A stretch of 20,797 bases of DNA from Pelargonium cotyledonis. Its lineage: Eukaryota; Streptophyta; Magnoliopsida; Geraniales; Geraniaceae. The stretch's first letter is position 1. Each line of letters begins with the position of its first letter. Positions 1 to 9,501 of the stretch are shown piece after piece. The stretch lies in assembly GCA_036897625.1 (NCBI GenBank), contig JAYMTA010001276.1:1-20797 (forward strand), read 5' to 3'. The translations under genes and the position numbers were made by a program. The notes beneath the pieces are model-generated. The model had not been told where the DNA came from, searched no databases, and saw only the letters and a list, made by a program, of their open reading frames with translations.

Positions 1-100
1 AGAACAAGAAGAAGTCGCCGGAGCAGAGAGTGGGGTCGAGGATGGTGGCGATGCAGGGCTCGCCGTCGCCGTTGCTTTTTTCGGCATCGGCTTGAAGCTG
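1..100 (-). CDS. Partial coding end, GC-rich, unidentified
   Basis: This 100-base stretch is much richer in G and C than the following 350 bases and stays open in several frames, so it is probably the edge of a gene leaving the window. On the minus strand a pyrimidine-rich tract ending in CAG at 101-103 looks like a splice acceptor. One minus frame then reads ADAEKSNGDGEPCIATILD and onward, with C or G at nearly all third positions. Another minus frame starts with an ATG at 87-85 and gives a Pro/Ser/Thr/Ala-rich start that could be a targeting peptide. A plus-strand frame ending in TGA at 93-95 is also open. I cannot tell which is real and do not recognise the family. If the minus strand is right, this gene diverges from the MEB-like gene. 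Confidence 0.3.
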
Positions 101-597
101 AGATGAAGACAAAGAAAAGAAGCACTAATTAATTGTTTTTCTTTTTTGTTTTTTTATTAACCCTTTTTTGTTTTTTTGTTTTTTGTTTTGGTCTTAAATT
201 CCATCTAAGCAAAAAAAGTACATCTCACACAAAACAATAATACACTTCATCACCACGTAATCGTCCACGTCAGCGTCACTTAACGGACAAATTGACTGAA
301 TGTGACGGCGGGTATTCAATTGAGTATAAAATAAAAATATGAATACTTAATTAGGTATAAAATAAAAGTGTAGATACTATATGGAGAGAAATAGAAGTTT
401 CAGCACTAAATTGAGTATTTTTTTGAAAGTCTGGGTACCAAAAAAAAAATGGTTATCCCAATAAAAAACAGAGCAAAAGAAAGCAGAGCAAAAAAACAGA
501 GCTCAGAGCTGAGACCATTTCTTGTGGGCTCTCCCTTTTCTCCTTCCTCTGTCTCTGCCTCAAAAAGCTCTGATTTTTATTCACAAGAACACACCCA
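101..597 (+). promoter_or_regulatory. Upstream region and 5' leader of the MEB-like gene
   Basis: This stretch separates the left-edge fragment from the first ATG of the MEB-like gene. It has T-rich runs at 135-190 and TATAAAATA-type boxes near 324 and 355. Two near-repeats about 30 bases apart are both built around TATAAAATAAAA. The style (start near a 'cacgtcagcg' segment, then 'attcaattgagtat' motifs) resembles dispersed noncoding repeats of plants, so the promoter may lie in old transposon DNA. An ATG at 449 opens an 81-codon frame that runs past the main start in another frame. If transcription begins before 449 it would act as an overlapping upstream ORF. The transcription start cannot be placed from sequence alone. 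Confidence 0.3.
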
Positions 598-3500
598 ATG
601 GAACAGCAAGAGCATCACGAGCAACAAGAGCGACCAGAGCTCAAATGGGTCTCAGAGAACGAGACCTACGAGGAAGAAGAAGAGGAGGAGGTGATGGGTC
701 TTCAAGCGAGGAGACCCAGAAACAGCCATGGCCAAAATGGTGACAGTAATGGTGGAAGTACAGTTACTAGCGACAGTAACAGTCCTGGTAGTGTTGCTTC
801 GGAATCGAAGAATGGAGGTGAATCTGGGTTCCATTTCAGTGATGAAGATGGTGGGTTCGAAAGTGTTGTGAATCATGAAGGAGTGGAAGCTGAGTTGAAG
901 AACAGTGACAGTGTTTATTTTGATAGAGAGCAAGGTGATTTGATCATAAAAACTTATATCTGTTTCTTCAATTTTTGCTTTCTCAATTTGAATCTGGAAC
1001 CAGCTATGAGTTGGGTGTTTATTTTTTTTGAAAGTTTATGCGGGTTTTTGTTAATTTTTTCTGTTGATTTGTAAAGTTGGTTGCTTTAGGGTGATGTTGA
1101 ATGAGTTTGTGCTCATTGGTTGTTGAAAAGTTGAGACTTTGAGATAAGAACTAGGTCGTGGATCTTGTGGGGGTGTTTGGGTTAGGTTTTAGTGAGAAAA
1201 GTTATAGAATATGGATGCATGTTTAAAATATTGAAGCTTTGTTCCCTAAAGAGATGCTTGATTCCTGTGCTTCTGTTTTTGACTTTGTTGCTTTTGTCAT
1301 GAAATATTTATTAACTATAGACCAAAAACGTTGATGAGATGAGAACTTGATCCAATGCAGTTGCTTGTTTTAGATTTTCTTTTTCACTATGAAATTCAGA
1401 CTATTCAGTACCCATATGACAAAATCAGTGTTGGATGTTTTTGCAAATTAGTTAGTGTTTTAGGGAGTAGAAGCAGAGTTGAAGAACAGCTACAGATTTT
1501 AATTGGCAGAGAGCAAGTTGATCTGTTTAGAAACCCTATTTCTGTTTTGTTTAATTTTTGCCCATTTATTTTGTGTTCTCAGTTTGAATCTGGAACCAGA
1601 TCTGTGTTGGGTATTTTTGTTATCGAAAATTTTAAGTGGGTTTTTGTTAATTTTTGTTATTGATTGGTATAGTTGGTTGCTTTATGGTGATGTTGAATCA
1701 GTTAGGGCATGTGGGCTGCTTGGAAAGTTGAAACTTTGAGATGAAAGCCAGGTTGTGTATCTTGTGAGTGTGTTTGGGTTAGGTTTTCCTGAGAAAAGTA
1801 TTGAATATTGTTGCAATATGATTAAAAAATTGAAGGCATGGTGTCCAAGATAATGTTTTATTGCTTAAAGAGATGTTTGATTCATGTGTTTTTGTTGCTT
1901 TCATCATTAAATATTTATTAACTAGATATCAAAAACATTGATGAGATCAGAGCTTGATCCAATGTTGTAACTTGTAATAGATTTGTTTTCTGAAGTAAAT
2001 CAGGCGTCCTGTGGTGTGTTGTTTGTGAATCCCCTTGCTCCTGTGGCTTTATACACATATAAATGTGTGTGTGTGTGCATGTTGGTTTAGTGTTGAGGGA
2101 CTAAATCATGTTGATTGAAAATGCCAATAGCTTTCTTTTTCTCTATACTTTCTTGTAATTGACAGAACATGAGGCCATTGTGTGCAAGATGATGTTTTAT
2201 TGCTTAACAGAATTTTTATCAGTTGTGTTTTAGGTACTAAATGGTGCTGAGTGAAAATGCCGGCATTTTCATTTTTTTGTCATTTGATAGAACATGGTTG
2301 CAATGTGATTAAATATTGAAGCCATTGTGTGCACGATGATGTTTTATTGCTTTATAGAGAAGCTTGATTCATGTGCTTGGGTTTTTGTTGCTTTAATTTC
2401 ATATATTTATTAACTAGACACCAAAATAGTTGATGATATCGGAATTTGAACCGTTGTAACTTGTAATGATTTTCTGTTTTTTTTTTCCTGAAGTTATGTA
2501 CCCATATGACAAAGTCAGTGTTATGTTGTGTGTTGTTTGTGAAGTCCCTCAGACAGCTGGTTTCCTTCATTTTATTAGGCAAGTGTTTTAGGGACTAATT
2601 GGTGTTGAGTGAAACGGCTGATATTTTTCATTTTTTTTTGTCATTTGATAGAACGTGGTTGCAATGTGATTAAAATATTGAAGTCATTGTGTGTAAGATG
2701 ATGCTTGATTCATGTGTTTCTGTATCTGTTGTTTTAACTTTCATATCATTAAGTATTTGTTAACTAGAAATAAAAAAAGTTGATGAGATCAGAAATTGAT
2801 CCAACGTTGTAATTTGCAATAGACACAAATTCAGTGTCTGTGAAGCCACTTGGAATGGTGGTTTTCTTCATTTTATTCGTTAGTGTTTTAGGGGCTAATT
2901 GGGGTTGAGTGAAGATGCCGATAGTTTTCATTTTTTTGTCATTGAAGGAATATGGAAATGTCACCACTGCGATTGGACCTACAGAATGGGTAGTCCTTGG
3001 ACTTTTCATAAGCCGAGTATTGAGGAGTACTCGCTCATGCTCATGAGTGCCAAATCTTTTGTTTTTGATGCTAAAGGTCAGTGGACAAAAGATCTTTATA
3101 AGGAACAATACGGTTTCTCCAGCAAAAAAATAAAATAAACAAGAACAGTACCGTATTAGTAGAGAAACAAATTTCACAAGGACAATTTATTAATAACAAT
3201 TAGAATGGTTTATTAATGGCGGTTTTGTGTGAATAACATGCTTATTTGGTTGTCAGTTCTCTCTTCTTTTTACGGTTCTATTAAGCATGAGTTTTGCTTA
3301 CAAATGTTTTATTTTTGTTGCTGCATGGTTGCAGGTACCGAATCTGTTAATGGATTTTCTGAAATCAAACTAAATGCCGTTGACAACTTCCCTATTGAGT
3401 CAAATCTTGGACTCGACAAATTTGATGGCTCCACTAAAGATTTTGGCGTTCAGAAGAATTTGATCTCTGAAGTCGAACATCAAGTTGTGGATTTTTTAGG

Positions 3501-6500
3501 GGTTGAGAGCTTTTCTGAAATCAAATCAAATGGTGTCAAAAGCTTTCCTATTGAGACAAATCTCGGGCTCGAGAAATTTGATGCCACTACGAAAGATTTT
3601 GGCATTCAGAAGAATCCAGTCACCGAAATCAAACATCAAGGTGTTGAGTTTTTAGAGGTTGAAAACGACAATACGGGAGTAGAGGAGGTTGTGGACTTCG
3701 TAGAAGAAGAGATTGACCTTGAAGCACCGGATTTAGATGTTGAGGGGGTCATAACAAAGCAAGAGACTCATGATTTATTTTGTCCTAATTGTCATTCATG
3801 TATAACAAAAAGGGTTATTCTTCGTAGGAAGAAAACAAAAGTCCGGACTAGGCGCTGTAGAGCAAGAGCTGAGCCAACTGACAACTCTCCCATAGTAGTT
3901 GTCCCCGAGTTGAACGTGAGTACTAGTGAACATGATCTTGCAGATGATCAAGGTGATGGTAGAGTTGAGAGTCGTTCCAGTGATGGCCCCACAAGTGGTA
4001 ACAACCGAGACAGAGAAGAGACGGATTGTTTCCGATGCTTATCGTGCTTCAGCTTTTTCATTCCTGCAGGTATTGTCTTAACTCCTCTCTATTTGGAACT
4101 TTCTCGCCGCACCAAAAATAGTGTAGCTGTTTGATATCATCTTCTTAGATTGCTTGTAGATGTGGTACTTTGTTTACTATGTTTTTTTTCCTATAATGAT
4201 TAGCTTCTATTGTTACATTCCACAGGAAATGGCTTTTTCCGAATTTTTAGAGGTAGAAATGAGGCTGAGACTGTGACCATACAAGATCCTCGAGACGTGC
4301 CTGCAGCTGCAGCTGCAGCTCCAGCTCCAGCTCCTGCCAACGCAAATGGTTTCTTCTCTTTCTTCAGCTCAAAGAAAGGGACAACCTCAGCAAACGAGAC
4401 GGCAACAGCTGTTGAACAGGGTGAACATTTCACGATCTCTTGCTCGGGCATTCTAGAAAATTTCAAATAAATACAATGTACTTTACCTTAAAGTCACGTG
4501 ATTATCCTGATTGTTGTTTCATCACATAACTATAATTAGCTAATACTTTCATGAAACTAATATGCTAATGACACTGTTAGGTTGAATTATGAAAGTGCTA
4601 TTTCCCCACTATATAAGTATAGCCTGACCTAGCTTGTTAGTCAAAAGGGTATTTTAGGCATTCTAAAAAGGCTAGTTCATGTGCCAATCATGTGATGAGA
4701 GCGAAGGTACATTATGTTAAATCTAACTGACGTAGTAACTCCGTTTCAAAATAAGTGTCATTTTAGAGGTGAAGTACATGATAATGTGATTTTGAGGCAA
4801 AGCCCAAACCATTTATCTGAAATTCTCCAAAATTTTACGTATGTTGGACCATTTTCCCCATCCATTTCTTTGAACTTTTTGTCATTCGGTGAATTATATG
4901 TGAAGCTCGAGCATATTTCTATGCATTTCATTATTTAAACATTATTCGTCTATGTGTTACTGCAGAAAACCGTACAGAAGCAGATACTGTTACCCAGAAC
5001 AACTCATCACGCCCATCTGATGAAACCCTAACCAACCGCGTAACTGAGCCTCCGGCAACACCACTTGCTATTAGTACTCTTGATGTCACCAGACAACCTG
5101 CAAAAGCTATCGAGGCTCTTCAAGATGGAGTGAACAGTTTCTCTCATTCAAATGGAGAGAACTTAATGAACGAAAAATCTGATATAAAAGTTGACCATGT
5201 AACTGATATTTCACTGAAGTACGATATACTGCCTGGTCAGAACGGTATTGCTTCAACAGTTAATTATGTATCTGCAGTTGCTCAACCGATTTATAGTAAC
5301 GGAGTTGACGGTGCGAATGAATTCCAGAAAGTGGGAAAGGATATTTCCAATTCTGTAATTCAAGAACATAAACTACCCGAAAGTGCAATAGTGTATGTGC
5401 CGGAAAAGTTGCCTGATGCAGTGGATCAGAAAACGACAGGTATGAGCAAGATTTGGTTGCTGTCAAGAGTATAAAGTTGATACCGAGTCTTTGATTATTA
5501 GCTTAAGCTTTTAGTCGAGTTTGTCGTCTACGTGGTTTCAGAGTCATTTAGTTGAGTTGCAAAGCGAAAATGAGTTTGCACATGAAGGGGCGTGTTAGAG
5601 TATAAAGTCAAATATTAGACCTTCAAGTTCAACTTTCAGTTTTGGTATTAGAGCCTTCCTAGAGGTTACAAGTGCGAGTCGGCGATAATGAGTTTGCAGT
5701 TGAGGGTGTGTGTTAAAATATAAAGTGAATATTGGACATTCAACTGTAAGTTTAAGCTACGCACCACAATTCAGGAAACATTCTTTTCGAGTTTTTTCTT
5801 TTCCCTTCATATTTTTTCACTAACACCAAAATTTGTAACTATTAGTTGTTGGCAATGTTAGCGTGTCGTTTTGAAATCTGCTTGTATATAATGCAGGGTT
5901 TAACCTTAACCCGATATCAACTGAGACAGCGTCTGAACCAGCCGCTCCTGCACAAGCACAAGATGTTGTCCCAAGAGAAGAGATTTCGCTGCAAACCGAG
6001 ACTCGCTTAGATTTAGGTGAACCATTACTTGCTCAAGTAAGCGAACGTCGTGGATGGGACATTTTGAAAAGCATTGTGTATGGCGGTTTGATTGAATCGA
6101 TCACGAGTGTTGGTATTGTGTCCTCTGCAGCTGGTGCCGGTGCTGCCACATGTAAGTTGTTAAATACAAACCAATGCTTATTTGATATGATTTTTTTACT
6201 TAACATCATACGATTACTATTGTCAATGCTCTTTAACTTTCTTTTTTCGTATATCGATCAAGCTCGTTCTCAACTTGACTTCATAGCATTTCACGTTAGG
6301 GTATTGATGTTCCATTTGGTCTATTGCAGTGAATATAATGGTTTTAGCATTGGCGAATCTGATAGGTGGACTTTTCATCATAGCTCATAACGTAAGTGCC
6401 ATACCATTTCAACATTTCCTGTTCTCAATACAATCACGACGCATACTCACACTTAACTTTCACAGCTAGGAGAACTGAGAAAAGATCGCTCTCTAGTCAC

Positions 6501-6942
6501 ATCCACTGAAACCAACGAAACACAAGACCGGTATCACGAGCTGCTCGGGAGGAGGGAAAAGTTCAAACTCCATGCAGTAGTCGTCTTTCTCTCATTCCTG
6601 ATTTTCGGTGCCCTCCCTCCAATCATCTACGGTTTCTCGTTCCGCAAGAGCGATGATCGGGACCTCAAGCTCGCTGTAGTCGCAGCCTCTTCGCTTCTAT
6701 GCATCACATTGCTTGCTACGGGGAAAGGGCACGTCCAAAGACCTCCGAAAACCTACTTCAAGACGGTTTTGTACTATCTCAGTATAGGGTTTATGGCCTC
6801 CGGTGCTTCGTATTTAGCGGGAGTGTTGCTCGATAAGCTCTTGAATGATTTAGGAATCACCGAGTCCAGTTTTGCTTCGAGTTCTTCGAACTTGACGTTC
6901 CAAGAACCGAGCTTGGGCCAACGGGGATGGGGAGAGAATTAG
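598..6942 (+). CDS. ER body-like (MEB-type) membrane protein with VIT1-like C-terminus, 8 exons
   Basis: Exons: 598-934, 2948-3076, 3335-4069, 4226-4420, 4966-5439, 5897-6151, 6330-6391, 6466-6942. They join in frame to 887 aa; all introns are GT-AG, the first six in phase 1. The C-terminal part (about 676-887, from GWDILKSIVYGG) has five hydrophobic segments including TLNIMVLALANLIGG, then LLGRRE, IIYGFSFRKSDDRDLK and RPPKTYFKTVLYY. This is the VIT1-like domain of plant ER body-like proteins. In Arabidopsis, MEB1 and MEB2 of this family sit in the ER-body membrane and are linked to iron and manganese tolerance. The N-terminal two thirds is acidic and likely disordered, except for cysteine clusters: C117/C120 (CHHC), C305-C311 (CPNCHSC) and C387-C393 (CFRCLSC), possible metal sites. 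A 52-aa tandem repeat lies at about 163-266 and an Ala/Pro run in exon 4. The family call is firm; transport activity is inferred. Confidence 0.9.
880..2947 (+). repeat. Degenerate tandem repeats filling intron 1 of the MEB-like gene
   Basis: Intron 1 (935-2947) is built mostly of diverged direct repeats. One unit of about 0.6 kb begins inside exon 1 at 880 and recurs from 1464. Shared blocks include GGAGT(G/A)GAAGC at 880 and 1464, TTTGAATCTGGAACCAG near 986 and 1582, and GTGTTTGGGTTAGGTTTT at 1173 and 1769. Further shorter units follow: TTGATGAGAT near 1331, 1938, 2429 and 2779; CCCATATGACAAA at 1411 and 2501; and a 'gtgttttaggNactaattgg...catttttttgtcatt' block near 2230, 2586 and 2884. 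The last of these runs straight into the exon 2 acceptor at 2946-2947. This explains the unusual length of the intron. Confidence 0.8.
3355..3666 (+). repeat. Two in-frame 156-bp tandem repeats in exon 3 (52 aa each)
   Basis: The coding sequence of exon 3 repeats with an exact period of 156 bases: 3355-3510 and 3511-3666. The first copy opens FSEIKLNAVDNFPIESNLGL and the second FSEIKSNGVKSFPIETNLGL. Both continue with a K-F-D...TKDFG.QKN segment and end near VDFLGVE or VEFLEVE. Frame and spacing are kept while many codons differ, so the duplication is not recent and has stayed under protein-level constraint. The unit is acidic and polar and precedes the CPNCHSC cluster. Confidence 0.9.
4301..4338 (+). 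repeat. GCTGCA/GCTCCA microrepeat coding an Ala/Pro run
   Basis: Six-base units of CTGCAG type followed by CTCCAG type encode an alternating Ala and Ala-Pro stretch (about AAAAAAPAPAPANA) within exon 4 of the MEB-like gene. The run sits between two short FF-containing hydrophobic motifs (GFFRIF and GFFSFF). The length is a multiple of three per unit, so length changes would stay in frame. Confidence 0.85.
5467..5762 (+). repeat. Dispersed, possibly tRNA- or retroelement-related repeat in intron 5
   Basis: Three diverged copies of a 'gtgttagagtataaagt...ttcaa' segment lie at about 5467, 5598 and 5715. The last two are preceded by near-identical 'aatgagtttgca...gaggg' stretches at about 5572 and 5688. 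Between them, at about 5642-5685, is 'TGGTATTAGAGCC...GGTTACAAGTGCGAGTC', which recalls the tRNA-Met-primed site of Copia retrotransposons and a tRNA-type B box. This arrangement is typical of dispersed noncoding repeats in dicot genomes. No coding capacity remains. Whether it is an LTR relic or a SINE cannot be decided here. Confidence 0.45.
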
Positions 6943-7834
6943 AGTTGCTCGTGCATTTTGAGATATGCTCTAGGATCAATCTTTGTTTTGTTGTTTTGGT
7001 AATTTTGAGGAGTTGTGGGTCTCAATAATGTTGCGGTGTTTTTCCTTGAAAGCATTGCCAGAGTAAGATGTAGCTTTTATATGTTTTTTCGCTTATTGTA
7101 AACATTTTTCTACATGAAATGTAGAGTAATGTAGCCCTTTTTTGTTGTCCATTTTTCATGTGTTTGTGTCTTCATGGAACACCGAGAAAGAGTTGACAAT
7201 TTGAATTTTGAGACGTATTTTTTGGGAATTTAGTTGGAAAGATCTAATTTAAAGCCGATCCTGCAAGCAATGTTCGGGTTTATTTGAAATGGAGGATGTG
7301 AATTTGTCTGATTGGATCTACATTTTTAAAATTTGGGTTGTATAAGATAGTTTTGATCAGTTTTTGTGTTAAGTCGGGCAAACTTGTGCGGGCACACAAA
7401 ATCTACACGCAAAACTTGAATCTGCCTCGATATGCAGTCTGAAAGCAAAACCAGACAACCTCTTTATCGGGATCAATTGAACCCAAAATTCGAATTGTCA
7501 CCTTTAATTCAAAACGACCGACTAAAGAAAATTGTCAGAGAAAGTAATGTTACGTGTCCCGAATATTGTACAAAATGAAGATTCAACCGAATTATAAAAG
7601 GTCTAAGCATACAATATGTCTCAATAAAGAAAATTTGTATAAAATTGGGGGTAATTAACATTTTTAAAATTAAACATTGCAAGTTAATTTCCAATTCCGC
7701 AGAAAACAAAAACAATTGGGGTCAGAAACCTAATTTACAAACTCCCGCGGGTCAAAACTGTAAATACCAATACCTTCATAGACCTCTCTGGACTCGACAC
7801 TGTGGACACAAACCATCGGCTCTGTGTGGTGTTG
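6943..7834 (+). other. 3' region of the MEB-like gene, intergenic DNA and 5' leader of the next gene
   Basis: The first 200 bases are T-rich with AATAAT near 7024 and TGTAAA near 7097, as expected for a plant 3' UTR and polyadenylation region. About 7150-7600 shows no coding signal. A TATAAAAG box at 7593-7600 lies about 240 bases before the next ATG and could serve the plastid-protein gene. Short open frames on both strands across 7645-7834 end or change frame at that gene and look accidental. Confidence 0.45.
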
Positions 7835-9459
7835 ATGGCAACAGCAACCACTCTCTCATGGCGGCCCAGCCTCGGCACCAGACCCTCCCTCCGCCGCTCT
7901 ATCCCGGTTCGACACGTGGTATCCGTACGGGCCTTCCAGCGCAGCGACTTCGACGGCTTCGCGAAGCGCATGGCCTCCGGCGAGGCCTTGCGCGACGCCT
8001 GGCGTTCGGCGAACGACGGCTTCGAGCAGCTCCTATTTGAGGCCAAGAAGACCGCCGAGCGAATCGACCGCCGGTATTCTGTTTCTCGCCGCGTGAGCTC
8101 CGCCGCTAGCACCGCGATGGAGCGGGTGCGGGAGATCGATCGGGAGTTCGAGATTAAAGCTCGGTGGAGGTCGTTTAGCATGGATTTTGGGAGGAATTTT
8201 CCTAGGGTTTGTTCTCTCTCTCTCTCTCTCTCTCTATATATCTCTGTATATGTGTGTGCATAACGGTTGTTTTTCAGTTTCTTCATTTTCTGAAAATTTA
8301 GCTGCTCTAATATTCAATTGAGTAATTATAGTATTTTCCTCTATAAAACATAGGCTTCATTGTTAGAAATTGCTAAAAGTGGTTAGAATTTGAGGCATGA
8401 ACAGCGAGTTTTTTCTTCTTCTGAAAATTGAGGTAGTGAAGCAGCTGCAGAGCTGAAAATAGCTGATATGATCTTCAATTGAAGTCAATATAGAGTGATC
8501 CATCATGAAACGTAAGATTCAATGGTAGCAAACGAGCAATTGTTAAAATTTGAGGTATGAACAATGAGATTATATTCCAATTGCTATAATTTTTCGACAT
8601 GTCCTGAAAATTGAGGTTTTGAAGTCAGTATGTGTTACCCTTTAGAAAACACAAGGCATTTGATGTATGAGATTATACTCCAATTGTATTGAAATTGATA
8701 AGCGTTTGTTTTTTTTTTTTTTTTTTTTGCAATTTTGGCATTTCTGAAAATTGAGGTTCTGGAGGAGCTGTTAAAGTTGAAGATAGCAGTTGTGGTCTTC
8801 AGTTGGTGTCTGTATTGTGCTTTCCTTTATTAGCATATGCTTCATTGGTAAAAGTTGCTAGAATTTGATGTGAACAATAAGTTTATACTCCAATCCTAAT
8901 GAAATTGATAACAGTTGTTTTTCAATTGAGGGTCTAAAGCAACTGCGAAAGCTGAAAAATACTGTGCTATGATCTTCATTATAAGTTAAAAGAGTCTCCT
9001 TTTCTGTTAAGCATTAACTTCATTGCTTAATTTTATTAGAATTTGATGTATGAACAATGAGATTATAATTCAATTGTTATGAAATTGATAACAAGTTGGC
9101 AAGTTGCTGTTTTTATTTTTTATTTTTTGTAATTGTGGTGTAAAGAAACATAAGAACAAGGGACATGCCATTGATGTAACTTTGTCCTTATGTATTGCAG
9201 GTACTTTTCTATAATTCGATAAAAACGATTCATTTACCAACATTGTTCTGTGTTTTTGGCTGAATGTATTTTCGCCTAAAATTGGATGTAGTCGTTTGTT
9301 TTTACTTTTTAGGAAATAAGTTAGTATGGGAGTGTATCTTATTTGTGTATGATGTTTTGATCACTCGATGGTTTCCTTCGTATTATTATTGCAGTACAGG
9401 AAGCAGTTCAGTGATTTTCTGGATACTCCATTAGGAAGAAGTGCTACGGTAAGTATCAC

Positions 9460-9501
<42 letters not shown>

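Noticed and set aside
449-694. 81-codon frame starting before the MEB-like ATG
   Set aside because: It overlaps exon 1 in another frame and ends in low-complexity Arg/Lys codons from the GAA/GAG run. At most it is an upstream ORF, not a separate gene.
1355-1739. Overlapping plus-strand frames of 102 and 78 codons in intron 1
   Set aside because: They lie in the duplicated repeat units, start and stop within them, and have intron-like composition.
2764-3177. 137-codon minus-strand frame across intron 1 and exon 2
   Set aside because: It is antisense to repeat DNA and exon 2, has no recognisable domain, and the sense strand has a well-phased exon.
5640-5690. Possible tRNA gene from the B-box-like GGTTACAAGTGCGAGTC
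   Set aside because: No matching A box or cloverleaf arms can be built around it. It fits a repeat relic better.
7735-8286. 183-codon minus-strand frame opposite exon 1 of the plastid-protein gene
   Set aside because: It is a long antisense shadow of GC-rich exon 1 and begins in the CT repeat (an Arg-Glu run).
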